Assembly: GCA_934466475.1 (NCBI GenBank)
Contig: CAKSLI010000004.1
Location: 1-64,000, forward strand
Origin: an uncultured Oscillospiraceae bacterium
Lineage (GTDB): Bacteria; Bacillota; Clostridia; Oscillospirales; Ruminococcaceae
Direction: 5' to 3'
DNA length: 64,000 nt
Each line of letters opens with the position of its first letter. Positions within the stretch are counted from its first letter, which is position 1. This document shows, in pieces, positions 23,709 through 31,830 of the stretch. The translations under genes and the position numbers were made by a program. Below the pieces are notes generated by a model. That model made no database searches. It saw nothing but the letters and a program-made list of their open reading frames with translations, and was not told the origin of the DNA.

Positions 23709-23737
23709 AGTATACCATAAAAACAGAGTGTTGTCAA
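23709..23737 (-). promoter_or_regulatory. Promoter of the HSL-like hydrolase gene
   Basis: Minus strand TTGACA (23737-23732), 17 bases, TATACT (23714-23709), 35 bases upstream of the start codon. Confidence 0.75.
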
Positions 23738-23763
23738 CAACGGGTTTTTCATGAGAATAAAAA

Positions 23764-24003
23764 ACGGAGCGCATATCACTGCGCTCCGTCAGCTTGTCGA
23801 AAAAAACAAATTTGCCCGCGAAGCGGGCTTTGAAATCAATTTTTTGACCCAGCTCTGCCGGGTCAAAAAACACTTTTATCCGCACAAGTGTGCGAATTGT
23901 CGGCAAAGCCGACAATGAGTGCGCGCTGGGCGGATGTTCGGCGGAAAAGCCCCTTTAGGGGATTTTTCGACGGTCTCACGGAGCGCATATCACTGCGCTC
24001 CGT
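23764..24003. repeat. Duplicated terminator hairpin flanking element E
   Basis: The 26-base hairpin with arms ACGGAGCGCA and TGCGCTCCGT occurs identically at 23764-23789 and 23978-24003. The second is the natural terminator of the minus-strand gene ending at 24020. Between them (23790-23977) is element E, with near-inverted ends CTTGTCGAAAAA and TTTTTCGACGG and internal stems GCCCGCGAAGCGGGC, TTTTTTGACCC, and CCCCTTTAGGGG. Confidence 0.8.
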
Positions 24004-24019
24004 TTAAGGAAGTTATCCG

Positions 24020-24712
24020 TTATTCCACGTTGTCCGGCACTTTGTTCCGGGCTGTGAAGACAAGCATTATCGCGAACCAGATTATCATGCTTTCGCTCAT
24101 AAGTCCGTTGGTGAATCCAAGCCTGAAAGGAGTGTCTGGCATAAGGCATTTGATAAGATACAGTATACCGTAGATCACCAGCACATTTGTGAACGCCATT
24201 CCCCGGGGGAACACAGTTTTCCCCCTTATCTGGAGGACGAACCACCAGATGAACGGCGGAAGCATGAACGCTTCGCTCAGCATTATCACCCAGGAAAGGT
24301 GCGAGAAAAGCGCCTCGCACGAGGGAAGCGCGGCGTCCGCACAGCCGTTGTTTGTCATCCAGGAGAACAGATAGAGTATCATTATGTAGAAAAGGTGAAG
24401 GCATAGCCAGGGGGTCAGCCCGAATATGTTGAGCACGCGGTAGATTTTTGCGTCCCTGCGGTCGGTTATGAATTTCCCGGCCGCAAAAAGTCCTGCGCCG
24501 TAGAAAATGATCCCCGGAAATGCAAGCAGCATTGCAAGGGAATTCCTCCACGGGGCAATGTCAGCCGCGCCCTCAGTCAGCCAGTATAAACCGCCGCTGT
24601 ATGCGGTGTCTCCGTATATCATCAGCCAGTCGCCTGAGCCGAAGCATATACAGCCGAGCATTCCCGAAATAAATGAAATGATAAGTATGCGTTTTCTGTT
24701 ATCTTTGGTCAT
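24020..24712 (-). CDS. Multi-pass membrane protein, unknown function
   Basis: 230 residues with about seven hydrophobic segments (for example ILIISFISGMLGCICFG, SLAMLLAFPGIIFYGAGLFA, WLCLHLFYIMILYLFSW, VLVIYGILYLIKCL, MIIWFAIMLVF). Related in layout to the disrupted gene at 26246-27026. AAAGGAG precedes the ATG. The family is not one I can name with confidence. A terminator, later duplicated by an inserted element, follows it. Confidence 0.7.
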   Translation of the reverse strand: MTKDNRKRILIISFISGMLGCICFGSGDWLMIYGDTAYSGGLYWLTEGAADIAPWRNSLAMLLAFPGIIFYGAGLFAAGKFITDRRDAKIYRVLNIFGLTPWLCLHLFYIMILYLFSWMTNNGCADAALPSCEALFSHLSWVIMLSEAFMLPPFIWWFVLQIRGKTVFPRGMAFTNVLVIYGILYLIKCLMPDTPFRLGFTNGLMSESMIIWFAIMLVFTARNKVPDNVE

Positions 24713-24787
24713 TCTGTTATTCTCCTTTGAGTGACTCCGGGTGAGCCGTATCCACAGAAACGGCGGGTATGATGACGCAGTCAGTAA

Positions 24788-26056
24788 TTACTCAGCCTTT
24801 TTCCTGGAGAGGAGCATGAGCGCGCCTGTTCCAAGGGCTATTGCAATGAAAGCGGAAACGTCCTGGGCGCCGGTCTCCGGATTCTTTGAGGTGTCGGAGC
24901 TGTTGTCAGCGCCGGTCTCATCGCCTGTCTCAGCGCTTGCTTCAGCTGTTGCTTCCGCGCCGCGCTTGACGTAGGAGATCACGCCATCGTCTGCGGTGAG
25001 TGTGAGCACAAGGTCGCCGTTTTCGTTTGTTGAAAGGGTGTATTCTGCGGATTCAGCCTCGAAAGCTTCGTTGTCATAGGCAACGTAAACGCCCTCGCCG
25101 TCGCCCTTATCTCCGCTGTCATACATATACGCGCTGAAATCACGGGTCTTTTCGCCGTTCATATAGGTGTCGCCGTGACCGTTTTCATCAATGACGAAAT
25201 AAAGCTCCGTGTCTGCATATGCGTCGCCGAAGCTGCTGAGGTCAGCGTCCCAGGTGCCGATCATATCGGATATCTGCGCCAGGGAGCTGTCGGTGCGCTC
25301 GGAGAAGTCCATGTTTTCCAGGCAGAACAGGGAGATGACGTCATCAATGGTCTTTTCATCGGCGTCAGCGGAAATTCCGGCGCTGAGCCAGTATGCGTAC
25401 TTTCCCTTAAAATAGCCCTGGAGATTTTCAAGGTCGCTGCCGTAGCGGAATTCTATGTGATATGTGGAAGCCATCGTATCGTCGCGGAAGAAGAAATAGT
25501 TGAACTCGCCCGCTTCATCAGTGCTCTTATAAACATCGCAGGGGAAAGAGGGATCCATTTCAACTCCGCCCCAGTTCAGGGTCTCGCCGCTGCCGACAGT
25601 GTACTGACCGATATACTCGTAGGTATGTGTGGATTCCGTGCCGTCCGTGAGCTTTATAGCAGCTGTCTGGTCAGCGTTGAACGTAAATTCTGCCGCGTCG
25701 TTTATATACCAGCAGTCAAAGGAAGCTGCGCCGGTCTCGGCGATGTGGTCAATGGCTTCCTGACCGTAGTACGGAGAGCTGATCGAGCCCTTGAGGGACG
25801 CTGCAACGGCTCCTCCGTTGTCCTCGCCGACAACTGCGTTGCAGTACTTTTCCCATATATAGGAGTACTGTTCGTCAAGTATAACATCAAAAAGATTGTC
25901 GTAGCTTGTGCTGTTTTCTCCTGCTATTTCAGGCCAGATGCCTGTATATTCGGGCTCTGCGGCTGACTCCGAGGTCGCTGCACCGGCGGTTGCTGCCATT
26001 GCGGAAAGCACTGCTCCCGCTGCAAGTACGGATGTCATTTTTCTGATAAATTTCAT
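24788..26056 (-). CDS. Secreted, probably wall-anchored ZinT-like metal-binding protein
   Basis: 422 residues. Signal peptide of about 1-27 (KFIRKMTSVLAAGAVLSAMA, ATAGAA). The region of about 80-245 follows the ZinT/YodA pattern: a helix with YYGQEAIDHIAETG, the strand AEFTFNADQTAAIK, YEYIGQYTV, and STYHIEFRYGSDLENLQGYF followed by YAYWLSAGI, comparable to the ZinT HFHxxFG...WPTYYP end. The C-terminus has NPETG followed by a hydrophobic segment and RKKAE, a sortase-type anchor. ZinT proteins bind zinc or cadmium and pass metal to importers. His residues are fewer than in E. coli ZinT, so metal choice is open. Two GTTAG-N6-CTAnC palindromes occupy its promoter. Confidence 0.72.
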   Translation of the reverse strand: MKFIRKMTSVLAAGAVLSAMAATAGAATSESAAEPEYTGIWPEIAGENSTSYDNLFDVILDEQYSYIWEKYCNAVVGEDNGGAVAASLKGSISSPYYGQEAIDHIAETGAASFDCWYINDAAEFTFNADQTAAIKLTDGTESTHTYEYIGQYTVGSGETLNWGGVEMDPSFPCDVYKSTDEAGEFNYFFFRDDTMASTYHIEFRYGSDLENLQGYFKGKYAYWLSAGISADADEKTIDDVISLFCLENMDFSERTDSSLAQISDMIGTWDADLSSFGDAYADTELYFVIDENGHGDTYMNGEKTRDFSAYMYDSGDKGDGEGVYVAYDNEAFEAESAEYTLSTNENGDLVLTLTADDGVISYVKRGAEATAEASAETGDETGADNSSDTSKNPETGAQDVSAFIAIALGTGALMLLSRKKAE

Positions 26057-26081
26057 TTCTGCTGTCCTTTCTTTTTATGCT

Positions 26082-26163
26082 GTTAGCTAAATCTAACTTG
26101 TTGGTATGCTTTGGTTAGCCTCGACTACCTGAGCATTATATCACATTTTTCCTGACTTGTCAA
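26082..26163 (-). promoter_or_regulatory. Promoter with two GTTAG-type operators upstream of the ZinT-like gene
   Basis: Minus strand TTGACA (26163-26158), 17 bases, TATAAT (26140-26135). GGTAG-TCGAGG-CTAAC follows 5 bases after the -10 (26129-26114), and GTTAG-ATTTAG-CTAAC is at 26097-26082. Confidence 0.8.
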
Positions 26164-26245
26164 TAGTGCTGAACTATTCTGGGAAAATAGTGAAAAAGAG
26201 CTGGTACTGTTCCTGAGAGGCTCAGGGGCAGGCGCTGACTGCGGC

Positions 26246-27026
26246 TCATATCAGGAACACAAGTCCCAGGAACATGAGCGCTCCAGCGATGTTGCCCTTT
26301 GCAGGGAGCTTTGTGGGGAGCAGCAGTATCATAAGGTAACCTCTAAAAACCTCCTTCACGGCAGATTTCTATGACTTATATCATCTGTTGCGTTACCAAA
26401 CCTTGAAATACATCAAGTATTACTGCGGTTTGGTGCCTTACATCTGATATAAGTCATATACGAAATCTGCTCGTGTCCCAGTTTTTAGAGGTTACCATAA
26501 AAACAAGCGTATTGAAAACGCACGCCCAGACAGGGAGCGTTGTTCCGCCGGATACTGTCATGACAAACAGGGTCACCACGAAGGCGAGCAGACCTGCGTA
26601 ACCGGCAAACATGGGGGCGATGGTTTTTTTCTGGAGGTCGAGAACGGCTTCCCTTGCCTTGTCGGTCCTTCCGAGACGTATGTACATCCATTCCACTGCG
26701 CCGAAAAGCACGTGATGCGCCGTTATCGGGACAAGGTACACCAGCGCGGAGATCAGCATTATTATGGACGCCGGCTGCGAGAAGCCGCCCATCCAGCGGC
26801 TGAGCCCGATATAGCCTGCACCGAACATGGCAATGGCTCCGGTTCCGAGGAGAATTGACGCCAGCGGGAATGAAAGCGGCATATCCCGGAACATTTCGGA
26901 CATCTTTTCAGCATTGCTGATGTTTTTCAGGTCAAGACGGCCTTTCCTGGAGTATCCGAGCAGACAGTCGCAGGCTCCGCAGAGTAAATGACCGATTATT
27001 GCTGATATCAATGCGATTTTTAACAT
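26246..27026 (-). pseudogene. Membrane protein gene truncated by a family B element
   Basis: Removing the element (26335-26495) and one CATAA copy restores 204 codons plus a stop at 26246-26248: the frame passes from VFNTLVFM into a hydrophobic tail (ILLLLPTKLPAKGNIAG, ending FLGLVFLI). Now the frame runs into the element and stops at 26454, replacing the last 28 residues by about 12. The protein has about six membrane segments and is related in layout to the product of 24020-24712. The start at 27026 is preceded by AGAGG; it lies 28 bases after the DUF454 gene, so it is probably the last gene of the DtxR operon. The shortened protein might still be made. Confidence 0.75.
26335..26495. repeat. 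Family B MITE-like element
   Basis: Ends GGTAACCTCTAAAAACC and GTTTTTAGAGGTTAC, flanked by CATAA (26330-26334 and 26496-26500). Its interior matches the 14798-14984 copy. Confidence 0.9.
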
Positions 27027-27053
27027 TTCAGGCACCTCTGTTGAATTTTTTGA

Positions 27054-27446
27054 TCATTCTTCCGGATTGTCCTCCTGGCGGTGAGTTTTCACGAAGAAAG
27101 CGAAGTACACAATATGGAACAGCCATACTCCGCCAAGGATCATGCAGGGTATGTATATTTCCTTTGCGAACATCACCGCAAAGCCAACGGACATGAGGAG
27201 GGTCACGGTTATCATGACCTTTATCTTGGTTTTGCGGGTCATGCCTCTCCCTTTTACGAAGCTCTCCAGGTCGTTCTTGTAGAGTCTTGTCCCCCTGAAC
27301 CAGCGGTCCAGCCTTTCGGAGCTTTTCGCGAAGCAGACCGCCGCGACAAGCAGGAACGGGAACGCCGGCAGCAGCGGGAGCACGGCTCCCACTGCCCCCA
27401 GACCCACGCCGATGCAGCCAACTGTTATAAGTATTATTTTTTTCAT
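27054..27446 (-). CDS. DUF454 (YbaN-like) inner-membrane protein
   Basis: 130 residues. The DUF454 pattern is clear: GCIGVGLGAVGAVLPLLPAF then FLLVAAVCFAKSSERLDRWF, and two further membrane segments (VMITVTLLMSVGFAVMFA; CMILGGVWLFHIVYFAFF). Function unknown. The start at 27446 overlaps the YgbA gene stop by 4 bases (ATGA), indicating translational coupling. In this operon it follows a DtxR-type regulator, two ABC genes and YgbA, a combination that suggests metal or heme handling (inference). Confidence 0.9.
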   Translation of the reverse strand: MKKIILITVGCIGVGLGAVGAVLPLLPAFPFLLVAAVCFAKSSERLDRWFRGTRLYKNDLESFVKGRGMTRKTKIKVMITVTLLMSVGFAVMFAKEIYIPCMILGGVWLFHIVYFAFFVKTHRQEDNPEE

Positions 27447-27781
27447 TTTTCTTTCTCCGTTCGTCGTTTTTCCCGTTTGCTTTCGATAACGTGGCGGATT
27501 GCCATTATTGGGTGGTGAAATATCATCCGCGGTCCGGAAAAGCGCATAACCACGCGTATTTTTTCGCGCATTTCCGGCTTGTAGCAGTGTACCCGGCAGT
27601 TGGAGCAGAACGTCTTGCTTTCCATGAACGGGCATTTATCGCTGCGCATTGCGGCGTAGTCCGCCAGCTCACGGCATTCGGGGCAGAGCGCGCCGCGGGT
27701 GCCGTGCTTCTTTTGGCAGTACAGACGTATCATCAGCGCGACTGTTTTTTTCTCACGCTCGCGCTTCTTGTCAGCATTCAT
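27443..27781 (-). CDS. YgbA-like protein (nitrous-oxide-stimulated promoter family)
   Basis: 112 residues with the family's Cys-rich core: MIRLYCQKKHG, LCPECRELADYA, KCPFMESKTFCSNCRVHCYKPEMREKIR (read as KCPFMESKTFC and CRVHCYKPEMR), followed by VMRFSGPRMIFHHPIMAIRH. The Cys arrangement suggests metal or iron-sulfur binding. YgbA in enterobacteria is linked to nitric oxide and iron stress. The start at 27781 overlaps the ABC gene by 11 bases. The longer frame to 27850 lies inside the ABC gene and is not needed. Confidence 0.88.
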   Translation of the reverse strand: MNADKKREREKKTVALMIRLYCQKKHGTRGALCPECRELADYAAMRSDKCPFMESKTFCSNCRVHCYKPEMREKIRVVMRFSGPRMIFHHPIMAIRHVIESKREKRRTEKEK

Positions 27782-29453
27782 ACATTCGTCCTTTCTCAAC
27801 GCGGTAGACGCGGTCGGCGGCCGCCATTGTGCTCTCGCGGTGCGAAACAAGTATTATGCTCCTGTCCTGCTTCTGCTGTCGCAGCGCTTTCAGAATGATA
27901 CCCTCGTTTATGCTGTCAACGTTGCTGGTCGGCTCGTCAAGCAGGATCAGGCTGCTGCCGCGCAGGAATGCCCGCGCAAGCCCCAGGCGCTGCTTTTCTC
28001 CGGAGGAAAGCTCATCGCCGAGCGCCCCGACGCGCGTCTTGTAGCCGTCCGGCAGGGACGCTATGAAATCATGCACGGAAGCCATTCGGCATGCTTCCTC
28101 AAGCTCCTGCTGAGTAGCCTGCGGCTTTGCGATACGCAGGTTGTCCTCTATCGTTTCATCGAAAAGATAAGTCGTCTGGCTGACCATAGTTACGTTGTCC
28201 AGCAGGCTTGCCTCGTCAATGCTGTCTATATCGATCCCGTTATAGCATATCGTGCCGCTGTCCTTCTGCCAGAATCTCAGCAGCAGCTTCAGCAGCGTGG
28301 ATTTTCCGCAGCCGCTTTCGCCCACAATGCCGACTATTTCGCCCTTTCCGGCATGCATGCATACATCAGAAAGCACCTTGGAATTTCCATTATATGAGAA
28401 CGACAGCTCCGAAACGTCAAGCTTTTCAAATGTGAATCTGCTGCCGTTTTCCACGGACTCCACCGCTGGCTTTTCCGTGAGCAGGTCAAGGACGCGGTCG
28501 CCGCTTGCAAAGGTCTGCGTGAGGTTCCCGGGCAGCGCGGACACGGCAATGACCGGGCCGAATGAGCCGAACACCGCGGTAACTCCGATTATCATTCTGC
28601 CTATGGTGATAATGTCCCGGCTGACGAGGATAATACCTACGGCAAGCGCCGATAAAATAATAAGCGAGACGGTGAGCTCGGTCGCTGCGGAGGCTCTTGC
28701 AGTGTCGTTCTTCATCTTTTTCGTTTCGGTCAGGAGGATATCGGAGCGGCGGTCTACCTCAGCTCTGCGGCTGTCTCCGGCATTGTTGAGCACGATTTCC
28801 TTTATTCCCCTGATACTGTCGAGGAAAAATGCGTTGAAGCCCGCAAATTCCGCGCGGTACTTCACGCCGGATTCCTTCAGCCGTGCCGAGGAGACAAGCG
28901 GAAGAACTATTCCGACCAGGACATATCCCAGGAGCGCAGTCAGCGCGATATACCAGTGCGAGACGTTCCCTACGAATATGAACACCGCAAGGGACACTAT
29001 CACTGCAATGCATATCGGCGAGATCGTGTGCGCGTAGAAAACCTCCAGCGTTTCGATATCGGAGGTTATCATGGCAATGATCGAGCCCTTTTTCTTGCTC
29101 TCCAGCTTTGCAGGGCAGAGGGTGCGCAGCGCTCCGAATATCTTGTCGCGGAGCACAGCGAGCAGCCGGAATGCGATATAGTGGTTTCCGTACTGCTCAA
29201 GGTATCGCAGCAGCCCGCGGAGAACCCCGCAGCCTATCGCGAGGGCGGCTATCCAGCCGTAGGAAAGCGCCACTGCTTCGCCCAGTGCCTTTGCGACTCC
29301 CACCGCGCCGAACAGTGTTACTCCCATGGCGCATACGAATCCCAGGGAGCCGTTTATTACCGCAAGTATCATTATGTATGCAAGGCTTCCGAGGAGCACT
29401 ATCAGGCTCGCCATAATCCGGGCACCGCTGCGGCGAATTGCTTTTTCTTTCAT
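27771..29453 (-). CDS. ABC transporter, fused permease-ATPase (CydC-like half)
   Basis: 560 residues: six membrane segments in about 1-300, ATPase in about 335-555. Walker A GESGCGKST (about 372-380), Q-loop VSQTTYLF, signature LSSGEKQRLGLARA, Walker B LILLDEPTS, and switch His in VSHRES. It pairs with the next upstream gene as a heterodimer. The layout resembles CydDC exporters and YbtPQ/Irt-type siderophore importers. The DtxR-type regulator in the same operon favours an iron or heme role (inference). The start lies 1 base after the partner gene. Confidence 0.88.
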   Translation of the reverse strand: MKEKAIRRSGARIMASLIVLLGSLAYIMILAVINGSLGFVCAMGVTLFGAVGVAKALGEAVALSYGWIAALAIGCGVLRGLLRYLEQYGNHYIAFRLLAVLRDKIFGALRTLCPAKLESKKKGSIIAMITSDIETLEVFYAHTISPICIAVIVSLAVFIFVGNVSHWYIALTALLGYVLVGIVLPLVSSARLKESGVKYRAEFAGFNAFFLDSIRGIKEIVLNNAGDSRRAEVDRRSDILLTETKKMKNDTARASAATELTVSLIILSALAVGIILVSRDIITIGRMIIGVTAVFGSFGPVIAVSALPGNLTQTFASGDRVLDLLTEKPAVESVENGSRFTFEKLDVSELSFSYNGNSKVLSDVCMHAGKGEIVGIVGESGCGKSTLLKLLLRFWQKDSGTICYNGIDIDSIDEASLLDNVTMVSQTTYLFDETIEDNLRIAKPQATQQELEEACRMASVHDFIASLPDGYKTRVGALGDELSSGEKQRLGLARAFLRGSSLILLDEPTSNVDSINEGIILKALRQQKQDRSIILVSHRESTMAAADRVYRVEKGRMYEC

Positions 29454-29454
29454 G

Positions 29455-31176
29455 TCACACCTCCATGTAACCGTTTTCGAGATTCTTCTGTGCCGTGTAC
29501 AGCGCGGCGTAACCGCCGTTCAGGCTCATAAGCTCTTCGTGGGTCCCGGATTCCCGAACTTCGCCGCCGACCATGAAGTATATCCGGTCAGAGGGAACTA
29601 TGTTTTCCAGGCGGTGCGAGATGACGATAACGTTTTTCGTCCGGGAGAGCGCCTTAATATTCTGCATGATAACGGATTCGCTTTCGATGTCGATGTTGCT
29701 TGTTGCCTCGTCAAAGACGTAGATATCCTTGTCTGCGACAAGATTCACCGCCAGAGCCAGCCGCTGTTTCTGTCCGCCGGAGATGTTGGCGGCGTCCTCG
29801 GTTATTTCGCGGTCGAAACCGCCGTTTTCCCTTATGAAATCCGCGAGTTCCACTTTTTCAAGCGCAGCCGTCATTTCCTCATCGGTGACGTCTTTTTTTG
29901 CCAGCCTGAAGTTTTCGCGGACTGTGGTGTTGAATATGTATGTCCCGCAGCTTACCACTGCCAGTTTAGAGTAGTAGGCTTCCCGGGAGAGGGATGAAAG
30001 TTCCTTTCCTCCGGCGGTCACGGCGCCGGAACCCGGGCGGAGGGCTCCGGTCAGCAGTCCGACGACTGTGGATTTTCCGCAGCCGCTTTCGCCGACTATC
30101 GCGGTCATTCCGGCGGCAGGGAAGTCCATGCTGACGTTTTTCAGTACCTCGCGTTCGCCGTCATAGCTGAATGAGACATCATTCAGCCCCAGTGAAGCGT
30201 CGGAGGGAGCGCTGCTGCCCCATTCCGGGTCGGGCTGTTCCAGCAGGGAGAGTATCTTGTTCCCGGCGCTGGCTCCGTTCATTGCAACATGGAACGCCGA
30301 GCCGAACGCGCGCAGCGGAAGGAAGAAATCCACCGCAACCAGTATCAGGAACAGCGCGGAGACCGGAGATATACTGCCGGAGGCGGCGTCGTTCACCGCG
30401 AACGCTATGCCGATCCCCGCGCCGCCGTATGCCACGATATCCATTATCGTGGTGCTGGCGAGCTGCATAACAAGCACCTTCATGGTGATTTTACGGAATT
30501 CCTCGGCGTTCTGGTTCATTTTTGTGTGCTGAGCGGCGTCCGCGCGGAATATTTTCAGCTCGCGCAGACCCTGTACGCTGTCAAGGAAGCTGTCTCCCAT
30601 GGAGGTGTACTTTCCCCAGTATTTCGCGAAGATTTTCTTGGCATACTTTGAAACTGCGATTATCGACAGCGGTATCAGCGGAACGCAGCATATCAGCACA
30701 ACGGCAACGCGCCAGTCCGTCCAGACCGTAACGAAGAACAGCAGGAACGGCGCGATCATTGCAAAGAAAAACTGCGGTATGTACGAGGAATAGTAGAGGT
30801 CGAGCTGTTCGATTCCCTCCAGTGCGACCTGCGTGAGACCGGCAATGCTCATTCCGTCAGTGCTTTTTACGCCCAGGCGCACGATCTTGTCGTAGGTTTT
30901 TTCGCGGAGTTCCTTTTTCGCCTTTCTTCCCAGGAGATCCTTCAGGTATCCGGTCGCGCGGCTCGCGGCGTACCTTACGGCTATTCCTGCAATTCCGCAT
31001 ACGGCGGGCAGGGCGTAAGCGGAGGGCTCCGCGCCGCTGGAAAGCAGATATATCGCCTGACATATCCCGGCGGTGATCGCGAGGTTCGCGAGAAGCCCAA
31101 GTATCATTGAACCAACTGTGTAGAAAATATATTTCCTGCTGCTGCCCAGGAGCCGCAGAAGCTGCTTATCTATCAT
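29455..31176 (-). CDS. ABC transporter, fused permease-ATPase (CydD-like half)
   Basis: 573 residues. The membrane domain carries CydD-like text: GIEQLDLYYSSYIPQFFFA, PLIPLSIIAVSKYAKKIF, KYWGKYTSMGDSFLDSVQGL, ELKIFRAD. The ATPase has Walker A GESGCGKSTV (about 355-363), signature ISGGQKQRLALAVNL, Walker B IYVFDEATS and VISHRLE. It overlaps the regulator gene upstream by 11 bases and is followed directly by the second half-transporter. Substrate cannot be read from sequence; glutathione/cysteine export and metallophore import are the main options. Confidence 0.88.
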   Translation of the reverse strand: MIDKQLLRLLGSSRKYIFYTVGSMILGLLANLAITAGICQAIYLLSSGAEPSAYALPAVCGIAGIAVRYAASRATGYLKDLLGRKAKKELREKTYDKIVRLGVKSTDGMSIAGLTQVALEGIEQLDLYYSSYIPQFFFAMIAPFLLFFVTVWTDWRVAVVLICCVPLIPLSIIAVSKYAKKIFAKYWGKYTSMGDSFLDSVQGLRELKIFRADAAQHTKMNQNAEEFRKITMKVLVMQLASTTIMDIVAYGGAGIGIAFAVNDAASGSISPVSALFLILVAVDFFLPLRAFGSAFHVAMNGASAGNKILSLLEQPDPEWGSSAPSDASLGLNDVSFSYDGEREVLKNVSMDFPAAGMTAIVGESGCGKSTVVGLLTGALRPGSGAVTAGGKELSSLSREAYYSKLAVVSCGTYIFNTTVRENFRLAKKDVTDEEMTAALEKVELADFIRENGGFDREITEDAANISGGQKQRLALAVNLVADKDIYVFDEATSNIDIESESVIMQNIKALSRTKNVIVISHRLENIVPSDRIYFMVGGEVRESGTHEELMSLNGGYAALYTAQKNLENGYMEV

Positions 31177-31549
31177 GTTTCTTTTCCCTTTCCCTTGCTA
31201 TGAATTCTGTCAGCGCCCTGACGCTTTCCTCGCTGAATGCGCACACGGCGCCCATTGCGTCACGCCGGGCGATATCAGCGGGGACCCTGCAGTTCCGTTC
31301 AAGATGACCTCCCAGCCACGCAATGAGCATATCGTATTTTTTCAGCTGCTCATAGCCTTTCTGCGTTATGATCACCTTGTTTTTTTCATCGCGCTGCGTG
31401 CAGCCTTCCTGTTCAAGGCGCTCCGCTGCCTTGAACACGCTGACCTTGGTTACGTTCATCCTGTCGGCAATGGCGGTGAGCCTTACTCCTGCCGTTCCGT
31501 CATACAGCTCGTCTATCGCCATTAGATACCTGAGTTCTGCTGATGTCAT
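31166..31549 (-). CDS. DtxR/MntR-family metal-dependent repressor
   Basis: 127 residues. Winged helix-turn-helix typical of the family: SAELRYLMAIDELYDG, VRLTAIADRMNVTKVSVFKA, AERLEQEG, KVIITQKGYEQLKKYD, then the dimer/metal region with HLERNCRVPADIARRDAMGA (read as LERNCRVPADIARRDAM) and FSEESVRALTEFI. Some canonical metal ligands are altered (Cys and Arg near the DAM motif, FSEE in place of HxISxE), so metal choice is uncertain. It leads an operon of two ABC genes, ygbA-like and DUF454 genes. Three GTTAG-type palindromes surround its promoter, suggesting autoregulation. Confidence 0.82.
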   Translation of the reverse strand: MTSAELRYLMAIDELYDGTAGVRLTAIADRMNVTKVSVFKAAERLEQEGCTQRDEKNKVIITQKGYEQLKKYDMLIAWLGGHLERNCRVPADIARRDAMGAVCAFSEESVRALTEFIAREREKKHDR

Positions 31550-31565
31550 GCTGTCTCCTTAAAAT

Positions 31566-31731
31566 GTTAGATTTGACTAACTTTCTTGTGCGCCGGGCTG
31601 GTTCCCGGATTCTTTTCTGATGCTAGTTAGCTTATGGTAACTCGTCCCCGAAATAAAATGTGCGCTCCGGCACTTTTCAGATTATATCACATAAAATCGG
31701 GTTTGTCAAGAAAAGTTAGCCTTATGGTAAC
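31566..31731 (-). promoter_or_regulatory. Promoter of the DtxR-ABC operon with three GTTAG-type palindromes
   Basis: Minus strand TTGACA (31709-31704), 17 bases, TATAAT (31686-31681). Palindromes: GTTAG-ATTTGA-CTAAC (31566-31581), GTTAG-CTTATG-GTAAC (31626-31641), and an imperfect GTTAGCCTTATGGTAAC (31715-31731) upstream of the -35. The core resembles the GTTAG...CTAAC half-sites of known DtxR/IdeR boxes. Confidence 0.75.
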
Positions 31732-31775
31732 ATTTTCTTCCGAGAAGCCGAAAATTATTCCGGAACAGCAGAAAA

Positions 31776-31810
31776 CGCCGCGCAAAACCTTATGCGGTCT
31801 CTGCGCGGCG
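31776..31810 (-). terminator. Intrinsic terminator of the aldo/keto reductase gene
   Basis: CGCCGCGCA and TGCGCGGCG arms just beyond the stop of the minus-strand gene at 31831; followed on the minus strand by TTTTC. Confidence 0.8.
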
Positions 31811-31830
31811 ATAATTATTCTGTGATTTTA

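Noticed and set aside
29455..31176. Firm naming of the ABC pair as cydD/cydC
   Set aside because: Similarity is in the general layout and some segments; no cytochrome bd genes are nearby and the DtxR-type regulator suggests another substrate.
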